The position numbers and the translations under genes are program-made. From Haliea alexandrii (GTDB lineage: Bacteria > Pseudomonadota > Gammaproteobacteria > Pseudomonadales > Halieaceae), in the NCBI RefSeq assembly GCF_003719295.1, contig NZ_RFLW01000002.1:300763-364762 (forward strand): DNA of 64,000 nucleotides, written 5' to 3'. This document shows positions 7,602-14,769 of the stretch, one piece after another. Within the stretch, counting starts at the first letter, position 1. Each line of letters begins with the position of its first letter. A model generated the notes under the pieces. That model searched no databases and was not told the DNA's origin. It saw nothing but the letters and a program-made list of their open reading frames with translations.

Positions 7602-9524
7602 TTGCGGTGGCGGTGTGTCGCGGGTGTTCTCGCACTCCAGTTTTTATCAGTCAATGCAGGCGCAGCGCAGGCATCCGACCTGCCCGTAGACCGTGAGCGC
7701 TACAGCGATGCGGTGGTTGCCATCGACCGTGGGCGATGGACGGAGTACCAGCAATTACGCCCGGCACTCGATGAGTATCCGCTGGCGATGTATCTCGACT
7801 ACTTTGAGCTCAGCCGCAAGCCCAGTGCCGTGCGCCCGGGTGACGCGCAGCTGTTCCTGCAACGCAGCGCCGGAACCCCCTTGCCCAATCGCTTCCTGGC
7901 GGTATACCTGCGGCGTGCTGGGCAGGAGCAGCGCTGGCGAGATTTTCTCGCCGTGATGCCGACAGAGCCCAACAGCATTGATCTCAAGTGCTACTACTTC
8001 CGCGCCAAACTCGCAGCATCCGACCCGCTGGCAGCCTGGGAGGGTGCAGAGCGTCTCTGGGTGCACGGTGAGTCGCGCCCCAAGGCCTGCGATCCACTGT
8101 TTGCTGCCTGGCAGAAAGCCGGGGAGCTTGACGATGACGCCGTGTGGGCGCGGTTGCTGAAAGCCTTCGACGCGAGGCAGCGCAGCCTGATGAACTATGT
8201 GGCACGCCAGGGGAGTGCCGACCTGCAACCCTGGGCCGAGCGCCTGCTCCAGGCCTATGTGCAGCCGGATCAGATGAAAAACCGTCTTGAACCAAGTGAT
8301 GACCCGAAGGTGGCTGACATCGTGGCACATGGCACCGCCTATTTCGCGCGTTACAAGCCTGAAGCGGCACTGGTCCAGTGGCAGTATTTTCAGCAGCGCA
8401 TGGTATTTACTGCCGCGCAGCAAATACAGGCGGAGCGGGAGCTGGCGCTGCGCAGCCTGTTTGCACGCTCGGATGTCAATCTGGCGTGGGTGGACGATGC
8501 CCTGGCCCGCCTGGGCGATGACCTGCTGGTGGAGGTCAGGCTGCGCTGGGCGCTGGAGGAGCAGGATTGGTCAGCGCTGGCGGCAACCCTGAAGACGCTG
8601 TCGGTGGAGGGCAGGGCGGCGCCGGCATGGCGCTACTGGCGCGCCGTACTCTATGAGCGCGACGGCGAAACCGAGCTGGCACAGGCGCTGTTTCGCGAAC
8701 TGGCTGGCGAGCGCGACTACTATGGCTTTCTCGCTGCAGACCGGTTGGGGTTGCCCTACCAGTTCAATCCGCAGGTGATTACCGTGGCCGCGGAGCGCGC
8801 GGGCCCGTTGCGTGAGTTGCCGGTAGTGCAGCGCATTCAGGAACTCTACCACCATGAGGAAGAAAACCTCGCACATTCGGAGTGGTACCAGACCTTACAG
8901 CTCACGACGCCGGAGGAGCAGGTTGAACTGGCAGCGCTGGCAGCGGATATGGGTTGGCACCGCATGGCGATTGATGCGGCAAACCGTGCCCAGGCCTGGG
9001 ACGCACTGGACTTGCGTTTTCCATTACCCTACCGCGACACCTTCACCCGCCTGGCAGCGCAGCGCGGCCTGCAGAAAACCGAGCTGATGGCCATTGCGCG
9101 CCGCGAGAGTGCCTTTTACGCCGGCGCCCGTTCCCCGGTTGGTGCCCGTGGGCTGATGCAGGTGATGCCCGCTACGGGCCGCGAGGTGGCCGCGAGCCTC
9201 GGTACCCCGCATTCGGACAGCGCACTCTACGATGTGGAGCACAACGTACTGTTGGGCAGTGCCTACTATCGTCAGTTGCTCGACCGCTATGACGGCAATC
9301 GTGTCCTGGCGCTCGCCGCGTACAACGCCGGCCCCCATCGTGTCACCCGCTGGCTGAACGCAGCCGATGCCACAGTCCCGGTGGATGTGTGGATAGAAAC
9401 CATTCCCTTTCGTGAAACACGCAACTACGTGCAGGCGGTGCTGGCGTACAACGTTGTATTCCAGTACCAGCTGGGTGAGTCGGGCAGCGTGCTCACCGAG
9501 CGCGAACGCCAGTTGGCGTACTGA
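7602..9524 (+). CDS. slt: Soluble lytic murein transglycosylase (Slt70 type)
   Basis: Cleaves the MurNAc-GlcNAc bond of peptidoglycan in the periplasm, forming 1,6-anhydro-MurNAc. The start TTG 7602 is favoured: AGAGAGGG lies at 7586-7593, eight bases upstream, and the protein then begins with a signal peptide ending AAQA. A frame-compatible ATG at 7485 touches the tRNA end and would add 39 non-signal residues. From TTG the length is 640 aa, close to the 645 of E. coli Slt70. The long helical superhelix region is followed by the catalytic SLT domain: Glu502 in ARRESAFY, then SPVGARGLMQVMPATG and NVLLGSAYYRQLLDRYDGN, and AYNAGP. Glu502 matches the known catalytic Glu position. Confidence 0.93.
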   Translation: MRWRCVAGVLALQFLSVNAGAAQASDLPVDRERYSDAVVAIDRGRWTEYQQLRPALDEYPLAMYLDYFELSRKPSAVRPGDAQLFLQRSAGTPLPNRFLAVYLRRAGQEQRWRDFLAVMPTEPNSIDLKCYYFRAKLAASDPLAAWEGAERLWVHGESRPKACDPLFAAWQKAGELDDDAVWARLLKAFDARQRSLMNYVARQGSADLQPWAERLLQAYVQPDQMKNRLEPSDDPKVADIVAHGTAYFARYKPEAALVQWQYFQQRMVFTAAQQIQAERELALRSLFARSDVNLAWVDDALARLGDDLLVEVRLRWALEEQDWSALAATLKTLSVEGRAAPAWRYWRAVLYERDGETELAQALFRELAGERDYYGFLAADRLGLPYQFNPQVITVAAERAGPLRELPVVQRIQELYHHEEENLAHSEWYQTLQLTTPEEQVELAALAADMGWHRMAIDAANRAQAWDALDLRFPLPYRDTFTRLAAQRGLQKTELMAIARRESAFYAGARSPVGARGLMQVMPATGREVAASLGTPHSDSALYDVEHNVLLGSAYYRQLLDRYDGNRVLALAAYNAGPHRVTRWLNAADATVPVDVWIETIPFRETRNYVQAVLAYNVVFQYQLGESGSVLTERERQLAY

Positions 9525-9530
9525 GCGCAC

Positions 9531-10226
9531 GTGGCAGCACCCGCCAGTCAACTGAGTTTTGTCATACCGGTACTCAATGAGGCGCCACGCATCGCGGGCC
9601 TGCTGAAGGACCTGCAAGCCCGCTTTCCCGGCGCGGAGCGAGTTGTCGTGGACGGCGGCAGCGATGACGATACGGTGGCCCTCGCGCTACCGGGTGCAAC
9701 GAGTGTACTTGTGGCGGAGCCGGGGAGGGCCTTGCAGATGAACCTCGGGGCGCGCTCGGCACAGGGCGAGTACCTGCTGTTCTTACATGCGGATACCACC
9801 CCCCTGTTTGACGCCAGAAGCTTGCGCGCCGCGCTGGAGCTCCGCCCCGCCTGGGGCTATTTCAGGCTGCGCCTCGATGGCAGGGCCGCGGTATTCCGGT
9901 TGATCGAACGTGCGATCAGCTGGCGCTCCAGTGCTTCCGGCATTGGCACCGGCGACCAGTTGTTGTTTGTGCGTCGGGACGTCTTTGCAGCGGCAGGCGG
10001 GTTCGCGGCGATTCCGCTCATGGAAGACATCGAGTTGTGCGTGCGTCTGCGCCAGCAGCAGCGGCCTCTCCTGCCACCTGGCTTGTGGGTGCGGACCTCA
10101 AGCCGCCGATGGGAGAAGAGAGGGGTGGCGCGTACGGTGGTGGAAATGTGGGGCCTGCGTCTGGCGTACGCGCTGGGTGTCAGTCCGGCGCGTCTCTGGC
10201 GGTATTACTACGGTGTGACTCGATGA
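9531..10226 (+). CDS. Family 2 glycosyltransferase, TIGR04283 (arsenosugar-type)
   Basis: 231 aa from GTG 9531. GT-A fold features: SFVIPVLNEAPRIAGLL at the N-terminus, VVVDGGSDDDTV for nucleotide-sugar binding, and LLFLHADTTP as the DxD-like metal site, then GGFAAIPLMEDIELCVRL near residue 160. This matches the TIGR04283 group, named from arsenosugar biosynthesis clusters, though most members have unknown substrates. It overlaps the next gene by four bases (ATGA), so the two products are probably made together. No arsenic methyltransferase or radical-SAM ArsS gene is present in this window. Confidence 0.85.
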   Translation: MAAPASQLSFVIPVLNEAPRIAGLLKDLQARFPGAERVVVDGGSDDDTVALALPGATSVLVAEPGRALQMNLGARSAQGEYLLFLHADTTPLFDARSLRAALELRPAWGYFRLRLDGRAAVFRLIERAISWRSSASGIGTGDQLLFVRRDVFAAAGGFAAIPLMEDIELCVRLRQQQRPLLPPGLWVRTSSRRWEKRGVARTVVEMWGLRLAYALGVSPARLWRYYYGVTR

Positions 10227-10894
10227 GTGTGGTCTTACAGCAGTTTGCCCGTGCCCCGGTGCCGGGCCGCGTGAAAACCCGCATGCAACCTGCGTTGAGC
10301 CCCGGCGAGGCCTGCGCGCTGCACGAGCAACTGGTGCTGTGGACCACGCGTAGCTTGCTGCAGGCGCACCTGGGCCCAGTTGAGCTGTGGACTGCCGGCG
10401 GCGGCGATCACGCGCTGTTTCAGCAGTGCCTGAGCGAGGGCGTCAGCCGGCTATGCGTGCAGCAGGGTGTCGATCTGGGTGAGCGCATGCAACACGCCCT
10501 GACAGCGGGGCTGCAGAAGGCTGGCCGGGTGGTCCTGGTGGGTAGCGACTGCCCGTGGATCGACCGCGCGTATCTGGAACTCGCCGTGCAGGCGCTGGAG
10601 CGTGATGACATCGTTCTGGGGCCTGCGCTGGACGGGGGCTTTGTGCTAATCGCTGCGCGCTGCGCGCTGCGTCGCGGGGTGTTTGATGGCGTGAGCTGGG
10701 GCACGGACACGGTTCTGGCAGAGACACTGGCACGGGCGGCAGAGGCGGGCTATAGCACCGCGCTGCTGCCTCCCTTACAGGATATTGATCGCCCGGATGA
10801 CCTCGCCGCCTGGCGCGTGCTGCTGGCAGCCGTGTCGGGTTCAGGCGGTCGCAGTGGCGGCGGCGCGCTGGGGTTCGTCGGCACTGACCCGTGA
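10223..10894 (+). CDS. TIGR04282 / DUF2064 glycosyltransferase-like protein
   Basis: 223 aa. Begins QQFARAPVPGRVKTRM, a nucleotidyltransferase-like GT-A motif (compare CofC/MobA), followed by GSDCPWIDRAYLELAV and the conserved LGPALDGGFVLIA; these are diagnostic of DUF2064 (TIGR04282). Partner of the TIGR04283 enzyme in almost all genomes, here with ATGA overlap at 10223. Probably acts in the cytoplasm on a sugar nucleotide in an unknown glycolipid or glycoside pathway. The 3' end overlaps the convergent downstream gene by 54 bases. The last ~20 residues (Gly/Ser/Arg-rich) are probably disordered. Confidence 0.85.
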   Translation: MSVVLQQFARAPVPGRVKTRMQPALSPGEACALHEQLVLWTTRSLLQAHLGPVELWTAGGGDHALFQQCLSEGVSRLCVQQGVDLGERMQHALTAGLQKAGRVVLVGSDCPWIDRAYLELAVQALERDDIVLGPALDGGFVLIAARCALRRGVFDGVSWGTDTVLAETLARAAEAGYSTALLPPLQDIDRPDDLAAWRVLLAAVSGSGGRSGGGALGFVGTDP

Positions 10895-11233
10895 GCGTTG
10901 GTACAACAGCCAGGCAACGGCGGTGCAGTAGCCCAGGTTGGTTTGCAATTCACCGTCCGGGTCGCTGAGAAAGGCCCGCTGACTGGCCAACCCCCGGACA
11001 CGGCTGGCCAGCTCCGGGCGGTAGGCCAGGTAGCGGTCCCAGATGTCCCGGTGTTGGGCGGTGGTGATGTGATAAAGCCCCAGCCCGCTGCTGCGCGCTG
11101 AGAACAAGCCCAGCTCAGGCGCTTCGATGGCGGCCTGTAGCAGGAAGTCTTCACAGGCTTCCGTCCACACCCCCAGGTACTTCAATGTGGGCCGGATGAC
11201 CTGGTCTCTCAGGTGTTCTGCGGTTACGTACAT
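10841..11233 (-). CDS. Phage structural/lysozyme-like small protein
   Basis: 130 aa. The block LGLYHITTAQHRDIWDRYLAYRPELASRV resembles a phage protein family remembered as having 'ALGIYQMEPATHDDIW..YLKYRPELA', often annotated as a phage structural or transglycosylase-like protein. N-terminal TAEHLRDQVIRPTLKYLG also fits that family. In phage members an active-site-like Glu-Ser follows a hydrophobic helix; here the corresponding stretch is AAIEAPELG, one residue off in my alignment, so activity is doubtful. It is alone, with no other phage genes next to it. It overlaps the convergent upstream gene by 54 bases at the 3' end, and the upstream region is strongly AT-rich. Confidence 0.55.
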   Translation of the reverse strand: MYVTAEHLRDQVIRPTLKYLGVWTEACEDFLLQAAIEAPELGLFSARSSGLGLYHITTAQHRDIWDRYLAYRPELASRVRGLASQRAFLSDPDGELQTNLGYCTAVAWLLYQRSRVSADEPQRAAATATA

Positions 11234-11549
11234 GGCCTGTATCCTCTCGGGAAGCCGATTGAATTCATTACCGCCGTTTCGTACTCCACTTTTCTTCCGG
11301 TGCCGTTATTGTTGTTGCGACCGGGCCACCTTTGCTCGGTTCACCCGCGCCGTCATGGCACCTGCAGGTATTTTTAGCATACGAATTCAATAAAGCCAAT
11401 AAAAATAACAGGTTGCGTGTAATTATTTACTAAGTACGTGCGGAAGAGTGTGTAACTGCAAAGAATACGCGCGTAAGAACAGCGTTTTATTTCGCCAAAA
11501 ATCGTTTAAATATGGATTAATTGCGGTTATATGTAATTAAAAGCTGCGT
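11234..11549. other. Gene-free stretch, 3' half AT-rich
   Basis: 316 bases upstream of the phage-related gene and downstream of yciH. Bases 11371-11550 contain 60 G+C in 180 by hand count, i.e. one third, against about 60% on both sides. No coding frame of meaningful length, RNA gene or clear promoter was recognised. It may be a regulatory region, a remnant of transferred DNA, or a DNA-bending/H-NS-type binding stretch. Confidence 0.7.
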
Positions 11550-11915
11550 TTAACCGCCTGCTATCTTCACTGTGAATCCGCGCTTCTCCAGCTCGGCTTT
11601 CAACAACTCGCGCTGATCGCCCTGAATCTCCACGGCATCCTCTTTCACCGCACCGCCTACGCCACACTTCTGTTTCAGGGCCTTGGCCAGCGACTTCAGC
11701 TCATCGCCCTGCAACGGCAAGCCCCGAATCAGGGTAACGGCTTTGCCGCCGCGGCCTTTGGTTTCGCGGTGCAGGCGCACGATGCCATCGCCCAGGTCGG
11801 CGGGTTTCGCCTTGCCGCAGACGCAGCCCGCCTCAGGGCGCTGGCACTGCGGGCACAGGCGCCCACCATCGGTGGAGTACACGAGACGGGAGTTTGTGGG
11901 GTTGCGTCGCGGCAT
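11550..11915 (-). CDS. yciH: SUI1/YciH family translation initiation factor-like protein
   Basis: 121 aa starting MPRRNPTNS at 11915, with AAGGAA a few bases upstream (the longer upstream reading frame has no signal and runs into slyX promoter space). N-terminal zinc-ribbon-like CPQCQRPEAGCVCG (residues about 21-34), then the SUI1 domain with RETKGRGGKAVTLIRGLPL and KQKCGVGGAVKEDAVEIQGD. E. coli YciH and eIF1 are relatives; bacterial YciH affects translation-initiation fidelity on the 30S subunit. It is divergent from slyX, sharing a 78-base upstream region. Confidence 0.92.
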   Translation of the reverse strand: MPRRNPTNSRLVYSTDGGRLCPQCQRPEAGCVCGKAKPADLGDGIVRLHRETKGRGGKAVTLIRGLPLQGDELKSLAKALKQKCGVGGAVKEDAVEIQGDQRELLKAELEKRGFTVKIAGG

Positions 11916-11993
11916 GGTCAATTCCTTGTTGAGCGGCGCCCGGCAGTATATTAGCCTCCGCGCTGCAATTGAAATGTGCCGCGAGGGAAGACA

Positions 11994-12218
11994 GTGAAGA
12001 AGAAGGAATTGCTGCAAATGCTGGAGGACCTGCAGAGTCAGGTGGCGTTTCAGGAAGACACCTTGCAGGGGCTGCAGGCGGCGCTGAGCAGCCAGCAGCA
12101 GGACCTGCTGGTAGTGCAGCGGCAGATGCAGCTGCTGAAGGAGCGTCAGGATGAGCAGGCCGCGGCACTCGATGATGCCCGGCCCCGGGGCCCTGAGGCG
12201 CCGCCTCCACATTACTGA
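11994..12218 (+). CDS. slyX: SlyX family protein
   Basis: 74 aa from GTG 11994, with GAGGGAAG at 11983-11990 as ribosome site; a GTG at 11976 is in frame but has no such site. The sequence is a coiled coil (LEDLQSQVAFQEDTLQGLQAAL... heptads) ending in PPPHY, the invariant SlyX C-terminus. Length matches E. coli SlyX (72 aa). Its role is unknown, though the gene is often near slyD. Too short for a confident ORF by length, but the family match is clear. Confidence 0.92.
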   Translation: MKKKELLQMLEDLQSQVAFQEDTLQGLQAALSSQQQDLLVVQRQMQLLKERQDEQAAALDDARPRGPEAPPPHY

Positions 12219-12344
12219 TCGTCATTCCGCAACGCTGCATCGGCTGCAGTGCGCCGGGGCCTGGCTGACAACTTGCCTCGCGCAGGCAAATCGCCCACAC
12301 TTTGGCGCTTTTTGACTGACAGCATAATTTTACAGGTACAGACC

Positions 12345-13583
12345 ATGTCCGACGATTCCGCCCGCAAAGACACACCCGAACAGGCCGAATTTCGCGCCTA
12401 CTGCCGCGATTGGCTACAAGGCAACACGCCCGGTGAGCCACCCGTGCGGCTGCCGCAGACACCACTCGAGATCATGACCGAAGAGCAGCTGAGCTACCTG
12501 CAGGCGTGGCAGAAAGCGGCCTACGATGCCGGCCTTATCGGTTGTGATTATCCGCAAGCAGTGGGCGGTGGCGGTCGCAAGGATTGCCAGCGCGTTGCAA
12601 ATGAGGAGATGCTGGCAGCCCGCACGCCCTTTCTGCCCAATGTGATTGGCCTGGGCATGGCGGCCCCCACCGTGTTCTATCACGCCCGGGATGAGGTCAA
12701 GGCGGAGTTGCTGCCACGTTTGTTTTCAGGCGAAGACATCTGGTGCCAAGGCTTCAGCGAACCTGGTGCCGGCTCCGACCTGGCCAGTGTGCAAACCTTT
12801 GCAGAACCGCGCGGCGACAAGTGGGTGATCAATGGTCACAAGGTGTGGACCTCGCTGGCACATTTTGCCGAGTGGATGATTATTCTTCTGCGCACGGATA
12901 AATCACACAAATACGACGGGCTGTCCTATTTTGTGGTGCCGATACGCGCCGCCTTGGGTAAGGGGGTGACGGTGCGGCCACTGATCAAGATCACCGGCGA
13001 GACCGGCTTCAACGAGGTCATTTTTGACAACCTGGAAGTGGACGACCGCTACCGCCTGGATGAGTTGGGCAAGGGGTGGCAGGTGGCGATGACGACGCTG
13101 TTGCACGAGCGCGGCGCGGGTGAGCTGCAGGGGCCACGCTCGGGCGGCATGAAGAACCGTTCCAGCCACAACATTACCACTTCGGCTGTTATCGACCTCG
13201 CACGGAACACCAGGCGCGGTGCAGGCACGGCCGCCGATGACGTGCTGCTGCGCGACAAACTGATGCGCCAGCTGATTCGCGAGGAAGGCCTGAAGCAGAA
13301 CCAGCGCCGCTCGCGGGTGCAGGCCCTGCTGGATCACCCCATGCGCCTGCCGCTGCAAAACAAACTGCTGGCCAGTGAAATCGCCCAATCCATCGCCGCG
13401 CTGGCCGTGGAAGTGGAGGGCATGGCGTCCTCGCTCTACATGGGCGACAGCAACGCACCGGCTGGCGGGCAGTGGCCTTTGTCATACATGAACTCCTACG
13501 GCATGACGATTGCTGCGGGCACCAGCGAGGTGCAGCGCAATATTCTTGGCGAGCGTGTGCTCGGCCTGCCGAAGTCGAAGTGA
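12345..13583 (+). CDS. Acyl-CoA dehydrogenase, subunit with FAD-type C-terminus
   Basis: 412 aa from ATG 12345. Contains the ACAD motifs WCQGFSEPGAGSDLAS (acyl-CoA/FAD binding, residues about 139-154), WVINGHKVWTSLAHFA (about 162-177) and a C-terminal GTSEVQRNILGERVLGLP. In classical short/medium-chain enzymes the catalytic Glu precedes the GT pair (YEGT); here this position is Ala (AAGT, about residue 391), so the base must be elsewhere or in a partner. The next gene codes a second ACAD chain. Such pairs form heterotetramers in steroid/terpene and CoA-thioester degradation. It starts a probable operon with the second subunit and an amidohydrolase. Confidence 0.87.
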   Translation: MSDDSARKDTPEQAEFRAYCRDWLQGNTPGEPPVRLPQTPLEIMTEEQLSYLQAWQKAAYDAGLIGCDYPQAVGGGGRKDCQRVANEEMLAARTPFLPNVIGLGMAAPTVFYHARDEVKAELLPRLFSGEDIWCQGFSEPGAGSDLASVQTFAEPRGDKWVINGHKVWTSLAHFAEWMIILLRTDKSHKYDGLSYFVVPIRAALGKGVTVRPLIKITGETGFNEVIFDNLEVDDRYRLDELGKGWQVAMTTLLHERGAGELQGPRSGGMKNRSSHNITTSAVIDLARNTRRGAGTAADDVLLRDKLMRQLIREEGLKQNQRRSRVQALLDHPMRLPLQNKLLASEIAQSIAALAVEVEGMASSLYMGDSNAPAGGQWPLSYMNSYGMTIAAGTSEVQRNILGERVLGLPKSK

Positions 13584-13610
13584 ATTGAAGCCGAAAAAGG
13601 AATACAGCAC

Positions 13611-14738
13611 ATGACACAACCCAAGAATTACGGCTTCGGCGAAGAGGCTGCACTGCTCAAGGAATCGGCGCGCAAGTTTTTCCGCGAGCATTTCACTACC
13701 GACAAACTGCACGCCCTGGTGGCCAGTGATCCAACACCCGGGCGGGCACCACAGTGTCAGTGGGATGAAACCCTCTGGAGCCAGCTGGTTGAGCTGGGCT
13801 GGACCATGCTGGCGGTGCCTGAAGAAGCGGGTGGCGTGGGAATGCCCGTGGCGGCGGTGGCCGGGCTGGTGGAAGAGGTGGGCCGGGCGGCTTTTCCCTG
13901 CCCGCTGCTGGGCACACTGAATGCCACCTATGCGCTTGTGGCCTGTAAACAACCGGGGGCAACAGCGCTGGCTGACATTGCCTCTGGTGCAGCAGCCACA
14001 CTGGCGCTCACCAATCGTCATGGGGCGTGGGATCCGGCGGCCACCGAAGTAGAATTCCGCGATGGTGCACTGCATGGCACGGCGTGGTTCGTTCAGGATG
14101 CCTTGAAATGTGACAAGCTGCTGGTCTGTGCCAGCACTGCCGCCGGCCATGGCCTGTTTTGGGTGGATGCTGCCACTGCGGGTGTTACTGTACAGGCCGA
14201 TGGCATTGTAGATCTCACCCGCGACCAGGCCCACATCACCTTTGATGGCGCGCAGGGGCTGGAGGTCAGCGGCAACGCACTGGCCGTTCTGCACGAAGCC
14301 ATGCCCGCTATCTGGACACTCCTTGCTGCCGACATGGTCGGTGCCGGCGAATGGCAACTGCACACCACCGTTGAATACGTGAGCACCCGCAAGCAGTTCG
14401 ACCGTCCGCTGGGCTTCTTCCAGGCGATCAAGCACCCTCTGGTCGAGGTGATGGTGCTGATCGACGAAGCGAAGTCGCTGGTCTACAACGCGGCCTGCGC
14501 CTGTGACAGCGAGCCGGAGAAGGCAGCACAGTATGCCCATATGGCCAAGGCCTCGGCCAGTGATATGGCGGCTTATGCGAGCAGCCGGTCAGTGCAGAGC
14601 CACGGGGGTATCGGTTTTACCTGGGAGTGCTATGTGCACCTGTATTTCAAGCGTCAGAAACACTCGCAAGTGCTCTGGGGCGATGCGGCCTGGCACCGGG
14701 CGCGACTCGCCGATATCGTGATTGGCAGCGCCGCATGA
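13611..14738 (+). CDS. Acyl-CoA dehydrogenase, second subunit
   Basis: 375 aa, ATG 13611 with AAAAAGGAA upstream, 27 bases after the first ACAD. The fold is recognisable from SVQSHGGIGFTWECYVHLYFKR at residues about 325-346 and AIKHPLVEVMVLIDEAKSLVYNAA, but the middle domain lacks a GxGSD-type motif. This type lacks the EGT signature and is often the partner in alpha2beta2 ACADs (compare ChsE/FadE pairs in actinobacteria). It probably oxidises a bulky branched acyl-CoA together with the first subunit; the substrate is unknown. Confidence 0.82.
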   Translation: MTQPKNYGFGEEAALLKESARKFFREHFTTDKLHALVASDPTPGRAPQCQWDETLWSQLVELGWTMLAVPEEAGGVGMPVAAVAGLVEEVGRAAFPCPLLGTLNATYALVACKQPGATALADIASGAAATLALTNRHGAWDPAATEVEFRDGALHGTAWFVQDALKCDKLLVCASTAAGHGLFWVDAATAGVTVQADGIVDLTRDQAHITFDGAQGLEVSGNALAVLHEAMPAIWTLLAADMVGAGEWQLHTTVEYVSTRKQFDRPLGFFQAIKHPLVEVMVLIDEAKSLVYNAACACDSEPEKAAQYAHMAKASASDMAAYASSRSVQSHGGIGFTWECYVHLYFKRQKHSQVLWGDAAWHRARLADIVIGSAA

Positions 14739-14769
14739 TCCACCACCACGTGCATTTGGAGATTATGCC

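Noticed and set aside
7407-11550. Genomic island integrated at tRNA-Arg
   Set aside because: No integrase, no repeated tRNA 3' end was noticed, and slt directly follows the tRNA. The AT-rich region is 4 kb away.
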